Shown piece by piece: positions 17,100 to 25,854 of a stretch of 64,000 nucleotides of DNA. This DNA comes from Sulfopaludibacter sp035606355 (GTDB lineage Bacteria; Acidobacteriota; Terriglobia; Bryobacterales; Bryobacteraceae), in NCBI GenBank assembly GCA_035606355.1, contig DATNFO010000029.1:71475-135474 (forward strand), read 5' to 3'. The notes beneath the pieces were generated by a model that was given only the letters and a program-made list of their open reading frames with translations, made no database searches and was not told where the DNA came from. Position numbers and translations under genes: made by a program. Each line of letters starts with the position of its first letter. The stretch's first letter is position 1.

Positions 17100-18101
17100 A
17101 TGGATATGCGCGCTCAAGTTCTGCCGCAGCCCGCGCCCATCGAAACCTACCCTCTTCATTTCGCCGACGTCCCTACTCCTGAGCCTGGCCCCGGCGAGGT
17201 TCTGGTCAAAGTAAATGCCTGCGCGGTTTGCCGCACGGACCTTCACGTTTGCGAAGGCGAACTCGCGCCGCGCAAGCAGCCCGTCATACCGGGTCATCAG
17301 ATCGCCGGCGTTGTCGAAGCTGCCGGTCCCGGCGCCACGCGATTCCAAACCGGCGACCGCGTCGGCGTCGCTTGGCTCCATCGCACCTGCGGTGTTTGCG
17401 AGTTCTGCCGCAGTTCCCGCGAGAATCTTTGCGTCAGCCCGGACTTCACAGGCTGGACGGTGGACGGCGGCTACGCCGAGTTCGTCCGCGCTCCCGAGGC
17501 GTTCGTGTACGCCCTCCCAGCCGGGTTCCCGGATTTACACGTAGCTCCGTTGCTCTGCGCAGGCATCATCGGCTACCGCACGCTACGGCTTTCGAATGTG
17601 CCGCGCGGCGGATCGCTCGTGATTTACGGCTTCGGCGCCGCTGCGCACGTCGCCATACAGGTCGCGCGGCATTGGGGCATTCGCGTCTATGCGGCGACGC
17701 GCGATGAACGGCATCGCCGCCTCGCACTGGATCTCGGCGCCGTGTGGGCCGGCGGCTCCGAAGACGTGCCGCCCGAGCCGGTGGATGGGGCCATGATCTT
17801 TGCTCCCGCGGGCAACCTTGTCATTCCGGCGCTGCGTGCGCTCAAGCGAGGGGGCACTGTCGCATGCGGAGGCATCCACATGAGTCCGATTCCCCCCATC
17901 GATTACGATCTCCTGTATTGGGAGCGCACTATCCGCAGCGTTGCCAACAATACCCGTCAGGACGGAGAAGAGTTCTTACGCATTGCCGCGGAGATTCCGA
18001 TTCATACTGAGATTCAAGAGTTCGCGCTTAAGGATGCCGGCGCCGCGCTGAACGCTCTGAAGAACGATGCCATTCGAGGAGCCGCGGTGCTTCGCCTCTG
18101 A
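17100..18101 (+). CDS. Zinc-dependent alcohol dehydrogenase family protein
   Basis: A 333-aa medium-chain dehydrogenase. The catalytic zinc region is NACAVCRTDLHVCEGEL with PGHQIAGVVEAAGPG, and the structural-zinc loop is CGVCEFCRSSRENLC (four Cys). The Rossmann region is SLVIYGFGAAAHVAIQVARH. The length is normal for zinc-binding alcohol dehydrogenases of the AdhA/AdhP type, which oxidise alcohols with NAD(P). The ATG at 17100 or the one at 17106 could be used. The substrate is not predictable. Confidence 0.93.
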   Translation: MDMRAQVLPQPAPIETYPLHFADVPTPEPGPGEVLVKVNACAVCRTDLHVCEGELAPRKQPVIPGHQIAGVVEAAGPGATRFQTGDRVGVAWLHRTCGVCEFCRSSRENLCVSPDFTGWTVDGGYAEFVRAPEAFVYALPAGFPDLHVAPLLCAGIIGYRTLRLSNVPRGGSLVIYGFGAAAHVAIQVARHWGIRVYAATRDERHRRLALDLGAVWAGGSEDVPPEPVDGAMIFAPAGNLVIPALRALKRGGTVACGGIHMSPIPPIDYDLLYWERTIRSVANNTRQDGEEFLRIAAEIPIHTEIQEFALKDAGAALNALKNDAIRGAAVLRL

Positions 18102-18104
18102 CGG

Positions 18105-18395
18105 TTACTTATCGCGGCCGATGATGTAGACCTTATCCTTCGGGTCCACCAGCTTCAATCGCTCGCGGATCTCGATTTCCTGCTGAGCGGGATCTTCGCT
18201 CAGACGGCGGATATGGTCCTTCTTCCGTTCGATCTCATCGTGAAGCAGTTGATTCTTTTTTTCGAGCTCCTGAATCTGATGCTGCTTCTCGAGGACGGAG
18301 GGCACTCCTTGAGGTCCGCGTAACGTAACAAACGCATACACTGCGACCACTAAGAGGGTTGCGACATAAGCGAATCGATAGAACGGCGGTTTCAT
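18105..18395 (-). CDS. ftsB: FtsB/DivIC-like cell-division protein
   Basis: From the ATG at 18395 the product is 96 aa: a short N-terminus, one membrane segment (FAYVATLLVVAVYAFVTL), a coiled coil (LEKQHQIQELEKKNQLLHDE) and a C-terminal domain with EIEIRERLKLVDPKDKVYII. This is the FtsB/DivIC layout; in the divisome the protein forms a complex with FtsL and FtsQ. Convergent with the dehydrogenase and divergent from cutA. Confidence 0.88.
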   Translation of the reverse strand: MKPPFYRFAYVATLLVVAVYAFVTLRGPQGVPSVLEKQHQIQELEKKNQLLHDEIERKKDHIRRLSEDPAQQEIEIRERLKLVDPKDKVYIIGRDK

Positions 18396-18459
18396 GCTGC
18401 TAAGGGCCTGGAAGATAATGGTAACATCGCTTGACAAATTCGCTTCTCAGTTTTTTTCA

Positions 18460-18792
18460 ATGAACGAAGACATTGTTATTCTTTGTACCTGCTCCTCGTC
18501 TGAGGAAGCTGTAAGGCTCGCCCGCCTGCTCGTGGAGCAGCGTCTCGCGGCTTGCGTGAATGCCATTCCGCAGGTCCGCAGCACCTACCGGTGGCAGGGC
18601 GCGGTGGAGACGGCCGACGAAGTCCTTCTCCTCATCAAAACCGCGCGCGCCCTCTTCGATTCCGTGGAGCAGGCGCTGCGCGGCGCGCATTCCTACGAAG
18701 TGCCCGAGATCATCGCGCTCCCCATCGCCGCCGGATCGGCGCCGTACCTGGCATGGCTGCGCGCGAATATTCATCCGGGAGCCGCGGAGTGA
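18460..18792 (+). CDS. cutA: CutA1 divalent-cation tolerance protein
   Basis: The start at ATG 18460 gives 110 aa, the usual CutA1 length. Typical segments: VILCTCSSSEEAVRLARLLV, LAACVNAIPQVRSTYRWQG and SYEVPEIIALPIAAGSAPYL. CutA1 is a very stable cytoplasmic trimer linked to copper and other divalent-cation tolerance; its precise role is unsettled. The TGA overlaps the ATG of the HAD gene (TGATG), so the two are coupled. Confidence 0.95.
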   Translation: MNEDIVILCTCSSSEEAVRLARLLVEQRLAACVNAIPQVRSTYRWQGAVETADEVLLLIKTARALFDSVEQALRGAHSYEVPEIIALPIAAGSAPYLAWLRANIHPGAAE

Positions 18793-19454
18793 TGCTCGCC
18801 GGGGGACTCGCGCTGATTTTCGATATGGATGGCGTTCTCATCGATTCCAACCCGCTGCACCGCGATGCGTGGACTGCGTTCAACCGCCGCTACGGTCTGG
18901 AAACCACGGAAGCGATGCATGAGCAGATGTACGGCAAGCGCAACGACGAGATCGTCCGAGCCTTCTACGGCGAAGATCTGGACCCGGCCGAGGTGCTCGA
19001 GCGCGGCTACGCCAAGGAGAGACTCTACCGGGAAATGGCGGCTCCGCGCGTCGAGCGCATGCTGGTGCCCGGCATCAGGCAGTTTCTCGAACGTTTTCAG
19101 AATTTCCCGATGGCAGTGGCCAGCAACGCGGAACCGCTCAACGTCAATCTTCTGCTGGATGCCGCGGGGCTGCGGCGGTACTTCCGGGCAGTGGTCGATG
19201 GGCACCAGGTTGCGAACCCAAAACCCTTTCCCGACGTATACTTGCGGGCTGCCGAACTGCTCGGAATCACGCCTGCCGATTGCATCGTATTTGAGGACTC
19301 GTACTCCGGGGTAGAGGCGGCGCGGAGGGCCGGTATGCGGGTTATTGGTATTAGTACGACTCATGTTAACTTGCGGGATACGGATCGGAACGTCGATAAT
19401 TTCCAGAACGGGGATTTAATGGAATGGCTGGCAGCCCAATCTCGGGCGCGCTGA
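18792..19454 (+). CDS. HAD-superfamily phosphatase / beta-phosphoglucomutase-like
   Basis: A 220-aa enzyme from the ATG at 18792, coupled to cutA. Haloacid-dehalogenase motifs are complete: motif I FDMDGVLIDSNPLHRD, motif II Ser in MAVASNAEP, motif III Lys in ANPKPFPD, motif IV VFEDSYSGVEAA. The cap is helical, as in phosphoglycolate phosphatase and beta-phosphoglucomutase. A small phosphorylated sugar or metabolite is the expected substrate. The last 31 bases overlap the next gene. Confidence 0.92.
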   Translation: MLAGGLALIFDMDGVLIDSNPLHRDAWTAFNRRYGLETTEAMHEQMYGKRNDEIVRAFYGEDLDPAEVLERGYAKERLYREMAAPRVERMLVPGIRQFLERFQNFPMAVASNAEPLNVNLLLDAAGLRRYFRAVVDGHQVANPKPFPDVYLRAAELLGITPADCIVFEDSYSGVEAARRAGMRVIGISTTHVNLRDTDRNVDNFQNGDLMEWLAAQSRAR

Positions 19455-21850
19455 GGCCCGCACTCTTGGGGGTCCTTTGCGCGATAACGGCTCAGCTCTT
19501 AGTGGCGGCTGATAAGCCGCCAAAGCTGTCCCTGCAGGATGTCACTGCCCGTTCCGGTCCTGCATTCACGCCGGTGCACCTGGGAGAAAAGGTGCGGATT
19601 ACCGGAGTGGTGAATGACACCGCGTATCATTTTCCTCCTTATACCGTAATCGCCATCGAAGACCGCACCGGAGCGGCCGTGCTGAGCGTCCCCGTCGAGG
19701 ATACCCGCCTCGACACCTTCCAGGCGGGAGAAGAGATCGAAGCGGCCGGTACGGTGGAATCTGTCGCGGGCATGATTGTGGTCCACCCCGATGTGCTGAC
19801 GGTGCTTGCCCGCAAGATGCCGCCTCTGGCGATCAATCTTTCTCTCCCCGCCGCTGAGGACCCGCGATACCTTGGGCGCCGGGTGCACGTTCGCGGCACG
19901 CTGGGTCAGGTAGCGGACACTGTAGCGGGAACGCAGCTCTTTCTCGACCACGGCTTCAAAATCTTCATACCGCGCCAGCAGGACCAGACTCCGCCGAATT
20001 TCGCCACCTACGCGAGCGGCGATTCCATCGACGTTACGGGCGTCGAGTTCCTGTACACTACCAGCAAGCCGTATAACCGCGGCTTTGAGCTGCTGGCACA
20101 CCCCGAAGCGCTCAGTCACCAAGATCGCTCCTGGTCCGTTCCGCCCATTGCGATCCCCATCACAGCCGCGCTGGTTCTACTGATTACCTTGTTTCTGTGG
20201 ACGCGCGAGCGGCGGATGAAGGCGCAGAGGGAACGGCTGCGAAAGACGTATCAATTGGGCGAAGCCATTCTCAGCTCCGGCTCGAGCGTGGAGATTGTGA
20301 AACACATCTCGGATGCGCTTCCCAGAATCCTCGGCGTCAGCCGGGTTCACCTCTTCGTCCATAACCGGGGCGGCCGCACGCTTGACGAAATCCTCGTGGA
20401 TCCGGGCGACCCCGTGTCGATACCGCTCAGCGCGCCGCCCGCCGGAACCCGTGCCGGCGCCGCTGCCTGTTACCACTACCGCACTTTGCTGGTGATCCCC
20501 GATATTGATCGCAGCCCGTTTCCGATCGCGGGAAAGGACGGGGAGCACACGCCGCACTCCCTGCTTTTTGTTCCCATGATGGCGCAGGGCGAAGTGATCG
20601 GCGTCCTCGAGCTCGATCAGAACGACCGTCCGCGCGATTTCAACTCCGATGAGCAAACCCTGGCGCAGCATCTCGGCAATCAGATCGCGGTCGCCATACG
20701 GCTGCTGGATCAACGCAACGTACAGGAACAGCTTTTCCGCACGGAAAAGCTCGCGGCAGTGGGACGGCTGATCTCGGGAGTGGTCAATGAGCTCCAATCG
20801 CCGCTTTCGTCTATCTCCGGGTTGGCGCGGCGCGCGCTGGAAAAATCCGCGGCAGGGGACAATGAGCGCGAGCTGGGGGCGATTGCCGCGGAGGCGCAAA
20901 AGGCCGCCGGGATGGTCACGCGTCTGGTGAGTTTCGCCGCCGCGGAGCAGGTGGAGGCTCGACCGGTTTCGGTCGGCGCGCTGCTCAAGAATCTGATTGA
21001 ATTCCGCGAAGGAGACTGGAAAGCATCCGGCATTCGTGTGCGCGATCTCATCTCGACGGAGCCTCTCTTCGTGCTGGGCGCGCAAGGTCAGTTGGAGCAG
21101 GTGTTCCTGAATCTGCTGGTGCACGCGGAGCAGTCCCTGGCCGAAGCGCCGCATAAGAGCATCACGGTCCGCACCAGCGTACTGGCTAAGCGGCTGCTTG
21201 TCGAAATCGCCTTCAGTGCACCGCGTGTCTCGGCAAAGCCGGAGGAAACAGCCGGCGTTCTGGGAGTCACACGCAGCGTGATCGCCGGGCACGGAGGCGA
21301 AGTCCGGCTCATCGAAAAGCCGGATGCGGAACCGCGATTCGAAGTCGAGCTGCCGGTGACGACCGCCAAAGAGCGGATGTCGACAGCGACGCCGGCCGCG
21401 CCTGTCACTGCCGGCGGCACGCTCGCGACGGCAGCGGCTCATGGCGGCGAAGGCCGGCGGATGACGGGACTGGTGATCGAGCCCGACGAAGCAACGCAAC
21501 GCCGCCTCACCGGGCTGCTTTCGGCGCGAGGATACCGCGTGGTGCCGGTGGTCAATGCCGATGCCGCCCTGGAGCTCGTGCATCGCATGCGCTTCGACGC
21601 GGCGTTCTGTTCCGTGCACGCGCCGGGCCTCAACTGGGTGGAACTTTCGGAGCGAATGCACCCACGGGTCGGAGGCTTCATTCTCCTGAGTGACGGCTAT
21701 GACGCCGAACTGGCCGCCGATTTCGAAAGCACCGCCCGCTTCGTGCTGCCGAAACCGGTGCAGGAGCCTGAATTGGATCGGGTGCTCAGAGCGTTGGAGA
21801 GAGCCGCTTCACCGAAGGTCATCCCCTTCGCCAAAGACGGCGTCGCGTAG
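19424..21850 (+). CDS. Degenerate hybrid histidine kinase (pseudo-kinase)
   Basis: An 808-aa membrane protein: signal or anchor at 1-30; two periplasmic OB-like domains at about 35-235 (LGEKVRITGVVNDTAYHF, LGRRVHVRGTL); a membrane helix at about 245-265 (PIAIPITAALVLLITLFLW); a GAF domain at about 285-425; then kinase-like domains. The His-box reads SGVVNELQSPLSSI, with Asn455 in place of the phospho-acceptor His. The ATPase region keeps FLNLLVHAEQ but lacks a DxGxG box. The C-terminal receiver-like domain reads AAFCSVHAPG, with Ser730 in place of the acceptor Asp, although Lys in LPKPV remains. It probably works as a non-catalytic sensor or scaffold. Confidence 0.88.
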   Translation: MAGSPISGALRPALLGVLCAITAQLLVAADKPPKLSLQDVTARSGPAFTPVHLGEKVRITGVVNDTAYHFPPYTVIAIEDRTGAAVLSVPVEDTRLDTFQAGEEIEAAGTVESVAGMIVVHPDVLTVLARKMPPLAINLSLPAAEDPRYLGRRVHVRGTLGQVADTVAGTQLFLDHGFKIFIPRQQDQTPPNFATYASGDSIDVTGVEFLYTTSKPYNRGFELLAHPEALSHQDRSWSVPPIAIPITAALVLLITLFLWTRERRMKAQRERLRKTYQLGEAILSSGSSVEIVKHISDALPRILGVSRVHLFVHNRGGRTLDEILVDPGDPVSIPLSAPPAGTRAGAAACYHYRTLLVIPDIDRSPFPIAGKDGEHTPHSLLFVPMMAQGEVIGVLELDQNDRPRDFNSDEQTLAQHLGNQIAVAIRLLDQRNVQEQLFRTEKLAAVGRLISGVVNELQSPLSSISGLARRALEKSAAGDNERELGAIAAEAQKAAGMVTRLVSFAAAEQVEARPVSVGALLKNLIEFREGDWKASGIRVRDLISTEPLFVLGAQGQLEQVFLNLLVHAEQSLAEAPHKSITVRTSVLAKRLLVEIAFSAPRVSAKPEETAGVLGVTRSVIAGHGGEVRLIEKPDAEPRFEVELPVTTAKERMSTATPAAPVTAGGTLATAAAHGGEGRRMTGLVIEPDEATQRRLTGLLSARGYRVVPVVNADAALELVHRMRFDAAFCSVHAPGLNWVELSERMHPRVGGFILLSDGYDAELAADFESTARFVLPKPVQEPELDRVLRALERAASPKVIPFAKDGVA

Positions 21851-21978
21851 CCGCAACCGCGAGCACTCGTTTGACATCGATCCCGTTGGTCTGGTGAGAG
21901 GGTGAAGAGCCGCGATTGTCAGGGGCGCATTTAAACGCACTCGCATCCCCGGCACAGGTTAACGCTTCCGTATGGGAT

Positions 21979-22130
21979 TGTGAAAAATCCGGCTGTTGTT
22001 CTTGTCGTGCTCCATTCGCTTTTCGATACACCTTTTACCGCTTCCTAACGGGGCTGTGAAAAAATCCGGCTACTGTTCTCGTCGAGCTCCATTCGCTTTT
22101 CGATACACCTTTTACCGCTTCCTAACGGTC
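21979..22130. repeat. Two tandem copies of a ~76-base unit
   Basis: Copy 1 (21979-22054) and copy 2 (22055-22130) both start TGTGAAAAA then ATCCGGCT, share GCTCCATTCGCTTTTCGATA and end with CACCTTTTACCGCTTCCTAA. They differ by a few substitutions and one extra A. Confidence 0.85.
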
Positions 22131-22200
22131 GCGGCTCCGTTAGCAGAATCAACTACATACGGAGCCGTGACCGTGAGGGAGCGGTAAAAGGTGCCGGGGA
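22100..22200. repeat. Imperfect inverted repeat (stem-loop)
   Basis: The left arm (about 22105-22138, ACACCTTTTACCGCTTCC then TAACGGTCGCGGCTCC) pairs with the right arm (about 22160-22194, GGAGCCGTGACCGTGAGG then GAGCGGTAAAAGGTGCC) over about 34 bases with four or so mismatches and a 21-base loop. A third partial copy of the TCGCGGCTCC core lies near 22255-22285. Confidence 0.75.
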
Positions 22201-22466
22201 TTTTGGGTGCGTTTAATGCGGCAAAAAAGCAATTCGATATTCTTTCACAGACCCTGACGATCGCGGCTCCGATAGCAGCATGAACCACCGGCTGTTGGTA
22301 TGTCGCGCGTGTTCGGCGTGCTGGCGCTCGAAAGCGAGCCAGTGGATCCGCGGCTCTGAACCCATTCACTGAACCTGGCAAAATTTTTCCCCGCAAGCGG
22401 CTGATTCCACAATGCCGGCGGCCCCAATCCGCCACAGGCGGCTAACTCGCCTGCTACGGTGAGCTT

Positions 22467-22727
22467 GTGGAGAGCTTTTCTCGCAACGATCGCGCCGGCG
22501 CCGTCGCCGCCGCTGCCGCGCATGACCTCAACGATGAGCTGACCATCATCTTAACCAGCCTTACCGATTCCCTTGCCTCTCTCGCGCCCGATCATCCGGC
22601 GCGCGCTCTCCTCATCGAAGCGCGCGGCGCGGCTCAGCGCTGCGCCTGGAAAGCCTCCGGTCTGTTGAATTTCAGCGCACGCCGCGGAGCCCGGCCCAGC
22701 GCGGCATCGCTCGAAGCGCTCCTCTAG
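22467..22727 (+). CDS. Stand-alone His-box (DHp-like) protein, 86 aa
   Basis: Starts at GTG 22467. The 86-aa product aligns with the dimerisation/His-phosphotransfer helices of histidine kinases: AAAHDLNDELTIILTSLTDS carries a typical H-D/E-x-N box, and AAQRCAWKASGLLNFSARRG matches the second helix of hybrid kinases. No ATPase domain follows; the gene ends before tsaD, 25 bases away. It could accept or relay phosphate, or be a domain remnant. The neighbouring large kinase has lost its own His. Confidence 0.65.
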   Translation: MESFSRNDRAGAVAAAAAHDLNDELTIILTSLTDSLASLAPDHPARALLIEARGAAQRCAWKASGLLNFSARRGARPSAASLEALL

Positions 22728-22751
22728 CCACACCGCGCTACCCTGAAAAGA

Positions 22752-23828
22752 GTGCGCATCCTTGGCATCGAATCTTCCTGCGACGAAACTGCCGCCGCCG
22801 TTGTCGAAGACGGCCGCACCATCCTTTCCTCCGTCGTCGCGTCGCAAATGGAGCACGGTCAATATGGCGGAGTCGTCCCCGAACTTGCGTCGCGTGAACA
22901 CCTGCGCGCCATCGTGCCAGTCGTGCGCCAAGCACTCCATCAGGCAGCCACCCCGCTCAGCTCTCTCGATGCCATAGCCGTTACCGTCGGACCCGGACTC
23001 GTCGGCTCCCTCCTCGTCGGCCTCACGTATGCGAAGAGCCTCAGCTTCGCTACGGGTGTCCCGCTCATCGCCGTTAACCACATCGAAGGCCACATCCACG
23101 CGGTCGTGCTCGAAGCCGCGCAGTCGTCCGAGCCGATCGAATACCCCGCACTCGCGCTCGTGGTTTCCGGCGGCCACACCCACCTCTTCGAAGTCCGCCA
23201 GGGCTTCCAATACCGGCTACTTGGAAAAACGCGCGACGATGCCGCCGGCGAAGCGTTTGACAAGGTCGCCAAACTTCTCGGGTACGGCTACCCCGGAGGT
23301 CCCATCGTCGACCGGCTTGCGCCCTATGGCAACCCCAAAGCCGTCCGGTTTACCTTCGCGAAAATGAAAGGCAATGCGCTCGATTTCAGCTTCAGCGGCC
23401 TGAAGACCGCTGTCCTGAGATACGTCGAATCGCATCCCATGCAAGCGGAAATCGAAGCGCGCCGGGCCGCGAATCGAGCTGCCACGCCGCCCACGCTGGA
23501 AGACTGGTTGCGCCTCACCCCGCCCGCAACTCTCGACCTGCTCGCGAGTTTCCAACACGCCGTCATCAACGAACTCCTCAGCCGCGCCGCCGCGTCGGCG
23601 GAACAAATCGAAGCGCGAACCCTGATCGTCTCCGGAGGCGTCGCCTGCAACTCGGGCCTTCGCAAAGCCGCAAAAGAATTAAACCTGCCCTACCCGGTCC
23701 ATTTCCCGACGCCCGGTCTCTCCACCGACAACGCCGCGATGATAGCCGCCGCCGCCTTCCCGAAACTCGACAGAAAAGAATTCGCGACGCTCGATATTGC
23801 AGCGCAAGCGAATCTGACGCTCGCGTGA
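22752..23828 (+). CDS. tsaD: tRNA N6-threonylcarbamoyladenosine transferase
   Basis: A 358-aa TsaD (Kae1/Gcp) starting at GTG 22752. Signatures: MRILGIESSCDETAAAVVED, the metal-binding HIEGHIHAV, PALALVVSGGHTHLF, GYPGGPIVDRLA and SGGVACNSGLRKAA. It is universally required for t6A formation at position 37 of ANN-decoding tRNAs, working with TsaB, TsaE and TsaC. Length and motifs are normal. Confidence 0.98.
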   Translation: MRILGIESSCDETAAAVVEDGRTILSSVVASQMEHGQYGGVVPELASREHLRAIVPVVRQALHQAATPLSSLDAIAVTVGPGLVGSLLVGLTYAKSLSFATGVPLIAVNHIEGHIHAVVLEAAQSSEPIEYPALALVVSGGHTHLFEVRQGFQYRLLGKTRDDAAGEAFDKVAKLLGYGYPGGPIVDRLAPYGNPKAVRFTFAKMKGNALDFSFSGLKTAVLRYVESHPMQAEIEARRAANRAATPPTLEDWLRLTPPATLDLLASFQHAVINELLSRAAASAEQIEARTLIVSGGVACNSGLRKAAKELNLPYPVHFPTPGLSTDNAAMIAAAAFPKLDRKEFATLDIAAQANLTLA

Positions 23829-23838
23829 GAGGGCCGCG

Positions 23839-23862
23839 AACAACAAGCTCCCGCGTGTTGTT
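23839..23862 (+). terminator. Possible weak terminator after tsaD
   Basis: AACAACA and TGTTGTT form a 7-bp stem with a 10-base loop directly after the tsaD stop. No run of T follows, so intrinsic termination is doubtful. Confidence 0.25.
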
Positions 23863-23939
23863 TCGAAAAATGATCGCCTCGTAGACTCCGCCGGGCCGAC
23901 TTTTTCGTACAATAGTAGAAACTGGAGCTGTTGACCCAC

Positions 23940-25820
23940 ATGAATTTGCGTATCGCCGCAATCCTCCTCGGATTTGCGGTTTCCTCGTTCCCCGTCTGCG
24001 CGGGTGACGCGAACCTGATCCGCCCCAAAGCCGGAAAAGTCGAAATCTTCCCCCTCAAGGACCTGAAACCAGGCATGAAAGCCACCGCCTGGACCGTTTT
24101 CCAGGGCACGGAGCCCGAGCCCGTACCCATCGAGATCGTCGGTTTTCTCAAGAACGCCTGGGGCCCGAACCAGGACGTCGTAGTCGGCAAGATGGGCGGT
24201 AAAGCCATCCGCACCAACGTCGCCGGCGGCATGAGCGGTAGCCCGGTATACATCGATGGCAAACTCGTCGGCGCTGTCGCGCTGCGAATGAGCACTTTTT
24301 CCCCTGATGCCATTTGCGGCATCACGCCCATCCAGACGATGCTCGAGATTAACGATCTCGATCAGTCCAAGCCCGAGACCGCGAAGACTCCGGATAAGCT
24401 CGCGGCCCAGAATCGCAGCGGCGCAGTTTCCGTGCCCGGCGAAATGCTCTCGCAACTCGTCGCCGCCGGCGCGATGCACAGCCTGCCGCAGCAGATGCCG
24501 ATGATGGTGCCCATCGAATCCCCCGTCACCTTCTCCGGCTTTACCAACGAAACCATCAACGCCTTCAGCCCCATGTTTCAGCAAATGGGTATCGCGGTCG
24601 CCCAGGGTGGCGCATCGGCGGGCCTTCATAATGGCAAGCCCGTGGCTGGATGGCAGCACGCGCTCAACCCCGGCGAAAGCGTCGCGGGCGTGCTGGTGGA
24701 TGGCGACATGAGCGTCACCGGCTTCGGCACCGTGACTTACAACGATGGCAAAAAGGTTCTCGCCTTCGGTCACAGCTTTTTCAATCTCGGTCCAGTGGAT
24801 ATGCCGATGACGAAGGGCGATGTCATTATGACGCTCGCCTCTTCGTACCAGCCCAATAAGATGGGCAACGCCACCGACGTGGTGGGCGCGCTCCATCAGG
24901 ACCGCCACAGCGGCATCGAAGGGCAGCTCGGCGCCGAAGCGCCCATGATCCCGGTCACCATGACCGTCCGCTCCATGGACGATAAAGGCGCGGTCGCCCA
25001 CAGCCGCGACTACCATTTCAACGTCTTCGTGCATCAGAAATGGACGCCGTATCTCATGATGCTGACCCTCTACAACACCGTCAGCCAGCTCAACGAATTC
25101 GCCGATGGCGGCGAAGAGACCTATCGCCTCAGCGGCAACATCGATATGGGCGCCGCGGGCCAGAAGATCTCGCTTTCCACTATGCAGGCCGCCGGCGAAT
25201 TGCCGATGCCCGCGCCCATGGTGCTCGCCGGCTGGGTCGGCGACAAGTTCAACAGACTGTATCTCAACAACGTCAAAACGCCCGACATCAAGCGCGTGAA
25301 TTTCACAGTGGACCTGCTGCCGGAGCGCCGTGTCGCCACCATTGAGAACGCCTGGGTCGCGAACAGCGACGTTCAACCGGGCGAAGAATTGCCGCTCAAG
25401 GTTTTCCTGCGCCCCTATCGCGGTGAGCCCATCGAGCGCGATTTTACGATCAAGATTCCGTCAGGCTTAGCCAAGGGCGATCATCGTATCGTCCTCAGCG
25501 ATGCCGATACCATGAATCGCATGCAGAACATCGCCGGCGCCATGAACCGCTTCCTGGATCTGCCGCAAGCCGTCTCGCTCATCAATCAGGAGCGCACCAA
25601 CAACAAGCTGTACGTCTCGCTGGTGGAATCCAGCCCGACCGCATATTACGACGATAAGACAATGCCCAGCGTCCCGGCCAGCGTGCTCAACGTGATGCAG
25701 ACCGGCCGCAGCAGCAGCCGCAGCCTGATCACCAGCGCCGAAACCGCCACCGAGCAGATGTCGCTGCCGTTCGATTATGTCGTGACCGGAAGTTACTCGC
25801 TGCGAATCCACGTGAAGTGA
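23940..25820 (+). CDS. SpoIVB-peptidase S55-like domain protein
   Basis: A 626-aa exported protein from ATG 23940 (a TTG at 23931 is also possible). A signal peptide ends near CAG (residues 1-21). A SpoIVB S55-like region follows: LKPGMKATAWTVFQGTEPEP and NVAGGMSGSPVYIDGKLVGA, where the second Ser of MSGSP (about 101) is the expected nucleophile. The C-terminal part is beta-rich, without a known enzyme fold. The family is inferred to be a periplasmic serine protease or a protease-like scaffold. Followed after 34 bases by a secreted propeller gene. Confidence 0.85.
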   Translation: MNLRIAAILLGFAVSSFPVCAGDANLIRPKAGKVEIFPLKDLKPGMKATAWTVFQGTEPEPVPIEIVGFLKNAWGPNQDVVVGKMGGKAIRTNVAGGMSGSPVYIDGKLVGAVALRMSTFSPDAICGITPIQTMLEINDLDQSKPETAKTPDKLAAQNRSGAVSVPGEMLSQLVAAGAMHSLPQQMPMMVPIESPVTFSGFTNETINAFSPMFQQMGIAVAQGGASAGLHNGKPVAGWQHALNPGESVAGVLVDGDMSVTGFGTVTYNDGKKVLAFGHSFFNLGPVDMPMTKGDVIMTLASSYQPNKMGNATDVVGALHQDRHSGIEGQLGAEAPMIPVTMTVRSMDDKGAVAHSRDYHFNVFVHQKWTPYLMMLTLYNTVSQLNEFADGGEETYRLSGNIDMGAAGQKISLSTMQAAGELPMPAPMVLAGWVGDKFNRLYLNNVKTPDIKRVNFTVDLLPERRVATIENAWVANSDVQPGEELPLKVFLRPYRGEPIERDFTIKIPSGLAKGDHRIVLSDADTMNRMQNIAGAMNRFLDLPQAVSLINQERTNNKLYVSLVESSPTAYYDDKTMPSVPASVLNVMQTGRSSSRSLITSAETATEQMSLPFDYVVTGSYSLRIHVK

Positions 25821-25854
25821 CATCCGCTGCACGGCGAACTGTGAATACCCTTCA

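Larger units (their letters stand above)
21851..22466. other. Repeat-rich intergenic region
   Basis: This 616-base stretch has no credible gene. It holds two tandem copies of a unit of about 76 bases, an imperfect long inverted repeat, and a further related fragment near 22255, listed separately. The family looks like a dispersed chromosomal repeat rather than part of a gene. Confidence 0.7.

Noticed and set aside
20177..21661. A 494-codon open frame on the minus strand
   Set aside because: Antisense to the pseudo-kinase; Arg/His-rich with no recognisable domain.
23679..25376. A 565-codon open frame on the minus strand
   Set aside because: It lies antisense to tsaD's end and the S55-like gene, has no domain signature, and its composition mirrors the high GC of the real plus-strand genes.
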